From an uncultured Rhodoluna sp. (GTDB lineage: Bacteria; Actinomycetota; Actinomycetes; Actinomycetales; Microbacteriaceae): a stretch of 6,094 nt of DNA. The stretch lies in the NCBI GenBank assembly GCA_937898095.1, contig CALDKR010000049.1, forward strand, positions 1-6,094. Reading direction: 5' to 3'. Positions 1-5,026 of this stretch are shown here, one piece after another (within the stretch, counting starts at the first letter, position 1; the number at the start of each line of letters is the position of its first letter). The notes under the pieces are model-generated. The model made no database searches, was not told the origin of the DNA, and was given only the letters and a program-made list of their open reading frames with translations. Made by a program: the position numbers and the translations under genes.

Positions 1-2
1 CA

Positions 3-236
3 GCGAATCGCGGAATCTATGGCGGTGTTGTGGGGTATTTCGATTTCGCGGGCAATGCCGATTTGGCAATCGCAATCAGAACCGCTGTGATTCGCGATGG
101 CATGGCTTATGTTCAGGCGGGCGCAGGCATTGTGCTTGATTCAGACCCCGAGGCTGAATATCGCGAGACCATCGCCAAAGCTGGTGCGCCATTGCGCGCG
201 GTGGCGCTGGCATCAAGCCTGAAGCGACACTCATAA
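3..236 (+). CDS. trpE: Anthranilate synthase component I, C-terminal end (partial)
   Basis: This is the 3' end of a gene whose start lies left of the window; 77 codons and a TAA stop are visible. TrpE is the large subunit of cytoplasmic anthranilate synthase and converts chorismate plus ammonia (from glutamine via TrpG) to anthranilate, the first committed step of tryptophan synthesis. The visible part is the end of the chorismate-binding domain. It carries RGIYGGVVGY at residues 3-12 of the fragment, the DLAIAIRT strand (20-27), and QAGAGIV followed by DSDPEAEY. These match the conserved C-terminal block of TrpE and related chorismate enzymes. The adjacent Trp-associated membrane protein and trpC favour TrpE over PabB or a salicylate/isochorismate synthase. 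The feedback site for tryptophan is in the missing N-terminal part, as is any leader or attenuator. The stop codon shares one base with the next start (TAATG), suggesting coupled translation. Confidence 0.93.
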   Translation, partial: ANRGIYGGVVGYFDFAGNADLAIAIRTAVIRDGMAYVQAGAGIVLDSDPEAEYRETIAKAGAPLRAVALASSLKRHS

Positions 237-808
237 TGACGAAGCGTCGATTGCTATCAGTGCTTGCGATTTTGGTGCTGATCAATTTGGTTATGGTGAA
301 TCAAATTTGGTTGAGCGCAACAGCTGGCGAGGCCGCAACCCTCATTGAGTTGACGGGCAACAAAGTCTCGAATTTAATCAGCCCAGTTCTGATTCTGGTT
401 GCGCTCTCTGTTTTTGTCGGTTGGTATCTCAATGGCAAAGCGGCAGCGATTTTGTTGCTTATCGAGGCAGCGCTCGTGGCATCGGCGTCGGTGCGTTTGG
501 CGTCTAATCTTGCTAACCCTGCGGCGGCTATCGCTGCATCAGGTCAAATTGAGAAAATCACTGGCTTGACCGGCACGAGTTCAGAGTTGGCAGCTCAGCT
601 ATCTCAGCTAACAGTCTCGCCGAGCTTCTCGATTTCAATCGTGACACTCATTGCACTTGCGCTTTGGATGCCCCTGACATCGGTGTTCGCCTGGCGCTGG
701 AAGAAAGTTGGCCGAGTTGCCAGTGCAAGCAGCGCCAAAGTGTCAACAAAACAAAAAGACAAAAAGGGCTTGAAGACCAGTTTTGACCTCTGGGATTCAC
801 AGCGATAA
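236..808 (+). CDS. Trp-operon-associated membrane protein (Trp_oprn_chp family)
   Basis: This 190-residue protein has no established biochemical function. It fits the actinobacterial 'trp region conserved hypothetical membrane protein' family (TIGR02234), found between trpE and trpC; the Mycobacterium counterpart is Rv1610. Four hydrophobic segments are visible, at about 5-24, 48-66, 68-86 and 131-152. The first follows a basic MTKRR start, as expected for a cytoplasmic N-terminus. The family's Q-x-W motif after helix 1 is present as NQIW (22-25). The roughly 45-residue loop between helices 3 and 4 (about 87-130) would be extracytoplasmic, and the tail (153-190) is rich in Lys and Ser. The protein ends in LWDSQR; as I recall, family members usually continue to a G-x-DPT-like end, so this one looks a few residues short. 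The ATG overlaps the trpE stop by one base and I see no strong Shine-Dalgarno sequence, so reinitiation after trpE is likely. A role in tryptophan or intermediate transport, or in anchoring the enzymes, is only a guess. Confidence 0.87.
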   Translation: MTKRRLLSVLAILVLINLVMVNQIWLSATAGEAATLIELTGNKVSNLISPVLILVALSVFVGWYLNGKAAAILLLIEAALVASASVRLASNLANPAAAIAASGQIEKITGLTGTSSELAAQLSQLTVSPSFSISIVTLIALALWMPLTSVFAWRWKKVGRVASASSAKVSTKQKDKKGLKTSFDLWDSQR

Positions 809-823
809 AACACTGAGCGAAAT

Positions 824-848
824 AGCTCTTTGGTGACAGCGCCAAGCT
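824..848 (+). other. Small stem-loop in the gap before the two-helix protein gene
   Basis: TTGGTG (830-835) can pair with CGCCAA (840-845), including one G-U pair, around the loop ACAG. The stem may extend by AGC (824-826) with GCT (846-848) across a three-base bulge. No T-run follows, so it does not look like an intrinsic terminator. It could be an mRNA stability or processing element, or chance. Confidence 0.3.
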
Positions 849-864
849 GGGCCGTTGCTAGAAT
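833..864 (+). promoter_or_regulatory. Candidate internal sigma-70-type promoter inside the trp operon
   Basis: TAGAAT at 859-864 matches the -10 consensus at five of six positions and is preceded by TGC, giving an extended -10 (TGCTAGAAT). GTGACA at 833-838 matches the -35 consensus at five of six, but the 20-base spacer is longer than the usual 16-18, so the extended -10 would have to carry most of the activity. Transcription would begin near 871, about 20 bases before the ATG at 892 and just upstream of its AAAGG ribosome binding site. Such a promoter could express the small membrane protein and trpCBA independently of trpE. This is prediction from sequence only. Confidence 0.35.
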
Positions 865-891
865 TTGACTAGTTTTTATGAAAGGCAATAA

Positions 892-1119
892 ATGTCAGAG
901 AACCTAAACGACGCTGGCCACGGCGACTCAGTTGCATCATGGACAGCCGTGACAATCATCATGGTTGCTGCAGCAGCTGGAACCTTGTTTTTCTGGTTTG
1001 ACCAGCCAGCTCTGGTCTTTGCCTCAGCAGGTTTGGCTGTTCTCGGTCTTGTTGCTGGTTTCGTGCTCAAGGGCGCGGGCTATGGCGTTGGCGGCAAGAA
1101 CAGCAAGAGCAAGCACTAG
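892..1119 (+). CDS. Small two-helix membrane protein (HG...W type, DUF6704-like)
   Basis: This 75-residue protein has no known function. Two hydrophobic segments (about 16-36 and 40-60) lie between a short acidic/polar N-terminus and a Lys/Ser-rich end, so it is probably a helical hairpin in the cytoplasmic membrane. The signature is HGDSVASWTAV (10-20), plus GAGYG (61-65) after the second helix. From memory this matches the short actinobacterial HGxxPAxW proteins (DUF6704) encoded next to trp genes; the family name should be confirmed by profile search. AAAGG at about 880-884 lies seven bases before the ATG and supports this start. An ATG at 878 is in another frame and stops after nine codons. 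The stop overlaps the trpC start by one base (TAGTG), so its translation is probably coupled to trpC. Together with the preceding gene it places two membrane proteins inside the trp operon. Confidence 0.8.
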   Translation: MSENLNDAGHGDSVASWTAVTIIMVAAAAGTLFFWFDQPALVFASAGLAVLGLVAGFVLKGAGYGVGGKNSKSKH

Positions 1120-1895
1120 TGCTTGACGAACTCTATGCGGGTTCGCTAGCCGACGCGCTGAGACGGCGCGAAACAGTCTCGTTGAACCAAGTTGAATCAG
1201 CTGCATTGAGTGCTGCTCCTGCACTTGATGCAATTGAGTTTTTGAAACCAAGCGACCAAATCAAAATTCTCGCCGAAGTTAAGCGAGCAAGCCCGTCAAA
1301 AGGGCAAATGGCCGAAATTCCTGACCCGGCACTCCTCGCCGAAATCTATGTATCAAACGGCGCATCGGCGATTTCGGTTCTAACTGAAGAGCGCAAATTC
1401 AAAGGATCACTTGACGACCTTCGTGCGGTTCGCGCAAAAGTTTCGGTTCCGCTATTGCGCAAAGATTTCATCGCTAACGAATATCAAATTCTCGAGGGTC
1501 GCGCTGCCGGCGCCGATATCATCCTGCTAATAGTCGCAGGGCTGCCAGAGGCAGATATCGTTCGCTTGAAAGCATTCACCGAAGCACTTGGAATGACAGC
1601 ATTCGTCGAAACGCATTCAGCCGAAGAACTGAAAATCGCCGCTGGCGTCGGCGCCAGAATGATCGGCGTGAACGCCCGAGACCTTTCGACATTTGAAACC
1701 GATCGTGACCTCTTCGCAAAGCTGGTTCACCTTTTTCCGGCAGACGCAATCAAGGTTGCCGAGTCTGCTGTTAGAACTGCTGCTGATGTTGCTCACTATC
1801 GTCAAGCTGGCGCCGATGTTGCCCTGGTTGGCGAAGCCCTGGTCACGAACGACCCGGCAGAAATGCTCAAGAGTTTCTTGCAGGCCGGCCAATAA
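1119..1895 (+). CDS. trpC: Indole-3-glycerol phosphate synthase
   Basis: TrpC closes and decarboxylates 1-(2-carboxyphenylamino)-1-deoxyribulose 5-phosphate to indole-3-glycerol phosphate, which TrpA then uses. At 258 residues it is the normal length of a monofunctional, cytoplasmic (beta/alpha)8-barrel enzyme; no TrpF domain is fused. The known catalytic and binding residues align with the Sulfolobus enzyme: E53 and K55 in AEVKRASPSKG, K115 in LLRKDF, E164 in FVETH, N185 in GVNARDL, and E215-S216 in VAESAV. The phosphate-binding end is GADVALVGEALV (231-242). The GTG start is chosen because LDELYAG directly after it matches the usual actinobacterial N-terminus (V-LDEI-x-x-G) and because it overlaps the upstream stop. 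A weak AAGAG ribosome site lies at 1105-1109. The TrpF reaction needed to feed this enzyme is not encoded here and is often supplied by PriA in actinobacteria. Confidence 0.97.
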   Translation: MLDELYAGSLADALRRRETVSLNQVESAALSAAPALDAIEFLKPSDQIKILAEVKRASPSKGQMAEIPDPALLAEIYVSNGASAISVLTEERKFKGSLDDLRAVRAKVSVPLLRKDFIANEYQILEGRAAGADIILLIVAGLPEADIVRLKAFTEALGMTAFVETHSAEELKIAAGVGARMIGVNARDLSTFETDRDLFAKLVHLFPADAIKVAESAVRTAADVAHYRQAGADVALVGEALVTNDPAEMLKSFLQAGQ

Positions 1896-1926
1896 CCAGC
1901 TGAATTTCCAACCGCGTCTATCAATT

Positions 1927-1931
1927 TAGGA
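1927..1931 (+). promoter_or_regulatory. trpB ribosome binding site; bears on the choice of start
   Basis: TAGGA lies here, within the 38-base trpC-trpB gap. It is only two bases from the ATG at 1934 but eight from a second in-frame ATG at 1940 (MSMSN...). Shine-Dalgarno spacing is usually about 5-9 bases, so initiation at 1940, giving a 404-residue TrpB, is at least as plausible as the longer start. Confidence 0.5.
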
Positions 1932-1933
1932 TT

Positions 1934-3154
1934 ATGAGCATGTCGAATCAGCAGCTGCGCGATCAAGTGGGTCCATACTTCGGTGAATTTGGCGGGCGTT
2001 TCGTTCCCGAGTCGCTTATTGCAGCGCTTGACGAACTCGAAGCCACCTATAACCTCGCTAAGACCGACCCTGTATTTCAGTCCGAGCTTGCCGAGTTGCA
2101 CCGCACCTACACCGGTCGGCCATCAATCATCACCGAGGCAAAGCGCTTTGCTGCCCACTGCGGTGATGTTCGAGTTTTCTTGAAGCGTGAAGACCTAAAC
2201 CACACCGGTTCACACAAAATCAACAACGTTCTTGGTCAGGCACTTTTGACCAAGCGCATGGGCAAAACACGAATCATCGCCGAAACTGGTGCAGGCCAGC
2301 ACGGCGTTGCCAGCGCGACAGCAGCCGCACTATTTGGCCTCGAGTGCGTTGTCTACATGGGTGAAGTTGACACCGAGCGTCAGGCGCTAAATGTTGCACG
2401 CATGAAACTTCTCGGGGCGACCGTGGTTCCGGTTAAAACAGGCAGTCGCACCCTGAAAGATGCCATCAACGAGGCACTCCGTGACTGGGTTGCAAACGTC
2501 GACACCACGCACTATTTGCTTGGCACCGTTGCTGGCCCTCATCCGTTTCCGACTATGGTTCGAGACTTTCACTCAGTAATCGGAACCGAGGCTCGACAGC
2601 AAATGCTTGATGAATTCGGTTTCTTGCCAACAGCCCTAGCGGCCTGTGTTGGCGGTGGCTCAAATGCCATCGGCCTGTTTCACGCATTTCTTGACGACCC
2701 TGAGGTTCAACTTTTCGGCTTTGAGGCAGCTGGCGAAGGCATGAATACCCTGAAGCACGCAGCGACTTTGAACTACGGTCGACCAGGAGTGCTTCACGGC
2801 GCCAAGAGCTACATGCTTCAAGACGAAGATGGTCAAACCATGGAGTCGCACTCTATTTCAGCAGGTCTCGACTATCCGGGGGTTGGCCCTGAACATGCCT
2901 GGCTGAAAGATCTAGGTCGTGCGAATTATTGGGGCATCAGTGACGCAGAGGCAATGGATGCACTTCGATTGCTGAGCCGCACCGAAGGAATCATCCCGGC
3001 TATTGAAACTTCACACGCTCTGGCTGGTGCAATAAAACTTGGCGCGCATCTGCCGGCAGGTTCTTCAATTTTGGTAAACCTGAGCGGTCGCGGTGACAAA
3101 GACATGGAGACCGCTGGGCGCTATTTCGGACTTCTAGATTCAAAGGAAAGCTAA
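1934..3154 (+). CDS. trpB: Tryptophan synthase beta subunit
   Basis: TrpB is the PLP-dependent subunit of the cytoplasmic alpha2-beta2 tryptophan synthase; it condenses L-serine with indole, channelled from TrpA, to give tryptophan. The 406 residues are typical of the common TrpB1 type. Visible landmarks are GGRFVPE (20-26); HTGSHKINN, with K95 as the expected PLP-Schiff-base lysine; ETGAGQHG, with E117 as the catalytic acid; the glycine-rich PLP-phosphate loop GGGSNA (240-245); SISAGLDYPGVGPEH (307-321); EGIIPAIE (351-358); and LSGRGDKD (383-390), with S384 near the pyridine nitrogen. Nothing essential is missing. The start may be ATG 1934 or, by ribosome-site spacing, ATG 1940 two codons later. 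It lies 38 bases after trpC, and its stop is directly followed by the trpA ATG, matching the equal dose the two subunits need. Confidence 0.98.
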   Translation: MSMSNQQLRDQVGPYFGEFGGRFVPESLIAALDELEATYNLAKTDPVFQSELAELHRTYTGRPSIITEAKRFAAHCGDVRVFLKREDLNHTGSHKINNVLGQALLTKRMGKTRIIAETGAGQHGVASATAAALFGLECVVYMGEVDTERQALNVARMKLLGATVVPVKTGSRTLKDAINEALRDWVANVDTTHYLLGTVAGPHPFPTMVRDFHSVIGTEARQQMLDEFGFLPTALAACVGGGSNAIGLFHAFLDDPEVQLFGFEAAGEGMNTLKHAATLNYGRPGVLHGAKSYMLQDEDGQTMESHSISAGLDYPGVGPEHAWLKDLGRANYWGISDAEAMDALRLLSRTEGIIPAIETSHALAGAIKLGAHLPAGSSILVNLSGRGDKDMETAGRYFGLLDSKES

Positions 3155-3946
3155 ATGGCTGCCAACACTCATGAGGTTTTGAAGGCAAACAAGGCCGCTG
3201 GCCGAGGTTCGCTAATCGGCTATTTTCCGGCTGGCTATCCGACACTCGAAGCTTCGGTTGAGGCTGCAGTCGCAATGTGCAAAAACGGCGTCGATGTTCT
3301 CGAGCTAGGCGTGCCATACAGTGACCCCGTCATGGATGGCCCGGTTATTCAAGAAGCCACCGAAGCGGCCCTTGAGAACGGCTTCAAACTAAAGCATGTT
3401 TTTGACGCTGTTCGCGCGATTAAAGAGCAGGTTGACACTCCTGTCTTGGTCATGACCTATTGGAACCCAGTGGTCCAATACGGTGTCGAGAAATTCGCAA
3501 CTGACCTTCAGCAGGCCGGGGGAGCCGGGCTAATTACCCCAGACCTAATCCCTGATGAAGGCAGCGACTGGATCGAGATTGCCAAAGCTAAGGGGCTCGA
3601 TCGTGTTTTCTTGGCGGCACCGACCTCAACCGAAACTCGCCTCAAAAGCTCGTGTTCAAACAGCCAAGGCTTCGTTTATGCCGTATCGACCATGGGCATC
3701 ACCGGTGCTCGCGATGAGGTTGATCAACTGGCTAGAAAAGTGGTTGCCGGAGTTCGTGCGGCTGACACAGAGCAAACCACCGCGGTCGGCATCGGAATCT
3801 CGACCGCAAAGCAGGTTGCCGAGGTCAACGAATATGCCGATGGTGCCATTGTTGGATCAGCATTTGTAAAGGCTTATCAGCAGGGTGGCGTCGAGGCGCT
3901 AACCAAAAAAGTTATCGAATTGACGAGCGAACTAAAACGCAGCTAG
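3155..3946 (+). CDS. trpA: Tryptophan synthase alpha subunit
   Basis: TrpA cleaves indole-3-glycerol phosphate to glyceraldehyde 3-phosphate and indole, which passes through the tunnel to TrpB. The length of 263 residues is normal for this (beta/alpha)8 barrel. Catalytic E50 lies in LELGVPYSDP (49-58) and D61 in MDGP, corresponding to E. coli Glu49 and Asp60. The flexible loop-6 region GFVYAVSTMGITGAR (172-186) has the actinobacterial form rather than the enterobacterial one. Phosphate-binding segments are GIGIS (212-216) and GSAFVK (234-239). The ATG follows the trpB stop with no intervening base, and AAAGGAAAG at about 3142-3150, still inside trpB, gives a strong ribosome binding site. Abutting trpB and trpA supports coupled synthesis of the complex. 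This is the last tryptophan gene in the cluster. Confidence 0.98.
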   Translation: MAANTHEVLKANKAAGRGSLIGYFPAGYPTLEASVEAAVAMCKNGVDVLELGVPYSDPVMDGPVIQEATEAALENGFKLKHVFDAVRAIKEQVDTPVLVMTYWNPVVQYGVEKFATDLQQAGGAGLITPDLIPDEGSDWIEIAKAKGLDRVFLAAPTSTETRLKSSCSNSQGFVYAVSTMGITGARDEVDQLARKVVAGVRAADTEQTTAVGIGISTAKQVAEVNEYADGAIVGSAFVKAYQQGGVEALTKKVIELTSELKRS

Positions 3947-3997
3947 TCGAATCCCGTATTCTCAAGTCGTAAACCGAAAAGCAGCAATAGGAAACCA

Positions 3998-4909
3998 ATG
4001 AACACTATCTTTGCAAGCATTCCTAGCCCGACCATTAGCTACATCGATCTTGGTCCGGTGCGCGTTCATTTTTATGCGCTGTTCATTTTGCTAGGAATCG
4101 CAATTGCGATTTTGCTCGCCAATCACCGACTATCCAAGCGTGGTGCCCCTGCCAGTGCTGCAATTGACATCGCGCTATGGGCTGTTCCGTTTGGCATCGT
4201 TGGCGGTCGCATTTTTCACGTGCTAACCCACCCAAACGACTACTTCTATGCGGGGGCTGACCTCACTGCGGTGTTCCGAATCTGGGAGGGAGGATTGGCA
4301 ATTTTTGGCGGACTGCTGCTCGGTTCGGTTGGTGCCTTGATTGGCGCAAAACAAGCTGGAGTAAAGTTCTGGTCTTTCGCAGATGCGGTAGCGCCTGGCG
4401 TTCTGCTAGCCCAGGCCGTCGGTCGTCTAGGAAACTACTTCAACCAAGAGCTATTTGGCCTTCCTACCGATCTTCCTTGGGGTCTCGAGATTGACTTCGG
4501 AAACGCTGCGTATCCAAAGGGTCTGCCAATGGGGCAGTTGTTCCACCCGACCTTTGCCTACGAGGCGCTTTGGAGCATCGCCGGCGCGCTGATCTTGCTT
4601 TATTTAGACCGCAAGTTTGAGCTTCGCTGGGGCAAGCTTTTTGGACTCTATCTGGTCTGGTATTCACTGGGCCGAATCTGGATCGAGTCGATTCGTATTG
4701 ATCCAAGTGAGATTATTCTCGGCCTTCGTGTGAACGTCTGGTCGGCGATTGCCGGCATTGCGGTTGGCCTGGCTATTTTCTTTATTCAACGCCACCGTCA
4801 CACCGGCCTAGAGCTATCTGCAGCACTAGAAAAAGATTCAACTAAGCCGGCCGATGAGATTCACTATGGGCTAGAATCTGAGCAAGGTTCGTCGGCTAAA
4901 GCTGACTAG
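3998..4909 (+). CDS. lgt: Phosphatidylglycerol-prolipoprotein diacylglyceryl transferase
   Basis: Lgt is an integral cytoplasmic-membrane enzyme that moves diacylglycerol from phosphatidylglycerol to the lipobox cysteine of prolipoproteins, the first step of lipoprotein maturation. The 303 residues contain about seven hydrophobic helices. Residues essential in E. coli Lgt are found at the same numbers: Y26 (HFYALF), R143 and N146 (GRLGNYFNQ), and G154 (ELFG). R226/E230 in GRIWIES likely match the later Arg239 region, and HPTFAYE (183-189) corresponds to HPxQLYE. E. coli His103 falls at F103 (AIFGG); as I recall, actinobacterial Lgt proteins commonly lack this His. Residues about 266-303 form a polar, acid-rich cytoplasmic tail absent from E. 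coli Lgt. AGGA at 3989-3992 supports the ATG. The gene lies 51 bases after trpA with no clear terminator between, so it is probably co-transcribed, a linkage conserved in Mycobacterium. Confidence 0.96.
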   Translation: MNTIFASIPSPTISYIDLGPVRVHFYALFILLGIAIAILLANHRLSKRGAPASAAIDIALWAVPFGIVGGRIFHVLTHPNDYFYAGADLTAVFRIWEGGLAIFGGLLLGSVGALIGAKQAGVKFWSFADAVAPGVLLAQAVGRLGNYFNQELFGLPTDLPWGLEIDFGNAAYPKGLPMGQLFHPTFAYEALWSIAGALILLYLDRKFELRWGKLFGLYLVWYSLGRIWIESIRIDPSEIILGLRVNVWSAIAGIAVGLAIFFIQRHRHTGLELSAALEKDSTKPADEIHYGLESEQGSSAKAD

Positions 4910-4942
4910 TCTTTAGGGATCTTCCCACTCAGCCTTCGCCAC

Positions 4943-4977
4943 AAGCGCAGCAAAATCTTGTTCCGCGCTATGCGCTT
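4943..4977 (+). terminator. Possible weak intrinsic terminator or hairpin after lgt
   Basis: AAGCGCA (4943-4949) pairs perfectly with TGCGCTT (4971-4977). Two further G-C pairs (4950-4951 with 4967-4968) are possible across a two-base bulge. The loop is about 15 bases, and only TT then AA follow the stem, so the U-tract is poor. A smaller alternative hairpin, GCGC-TAT-GCGC (4965-4975) followed by TTTT, uses the same right arm and excludes the first. The position between lgt and gltB fits an operon boundary, but the case is weak. Confidence 0.35.
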
Positions 4978-4982
4978 TTAAT
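4977..4982 (+). promoter_or_regulatory. Possible -10 element for gltB
   Basis: TTTAAT matches the -10 consensus at five of six positions and would start transcription near 4989, about 38 bases before the gltB ATG. No good -35 element lies at the expected distance and there is no TGn extension, so this is only a weak candidate. The 117-base gap and hairpin suggest gltB has its own promoter. Confidence 0.2.
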
Positions 4983-5016
4983 CTGGGCCAATGTTGTCCC
5001 TCTGACCATAATGATT

Positions 5017-5020
5017 GGAG
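5017..5020 (+). promoter_or_regulatory. gltB ribosome binding site
   Basis: GGAG sits six bases before the ATG at 5027, which is ideal spacing. It favours this start over the in-frame ATG at 5036 (residue 4). Confidence 0.7.
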
Positions 5021-5026
5021 TGAAAC

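Noticed and set aside
1121..1133. 13-base sequence GCTTGACGAACTC repeated at 2026-2038
   Set aside because: Both copies encode LDEL near the N-termini of TrpC and TrpB, so shared codon choice explains the match; no inverted or flanking structure accompanies it.
1802..2101. Minus-strand open frame of 99 residues across the trpC-trpB junction
   Set aside because: It overlaps the well-supported trpC end and trpB start, has no recognisable protein features, and is explained by codon bias of the + strand genes.
3000..3317. Minus-strand open frame of 105 residues over the trpB-trpA junction
   Set aside because: It lies antisense to conserved TrpB and TrpA motifs, its translation is low-complexity and Arg/Pro/Leu-rich, and no convincing start context is visible.
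3920..3925. TTGACG as a -35 element for lgt
   Set aside because: It lies within the trpA coding end, and no acceptable -10 sequence is found 16-19 bases downstream.
5007..5012. CATAAT as a gltB -10 box
   Set aside because: The implied transcription start near 5019 would fall within the ribosome binding site (5017-5020), and no -35 lies at the right distance.
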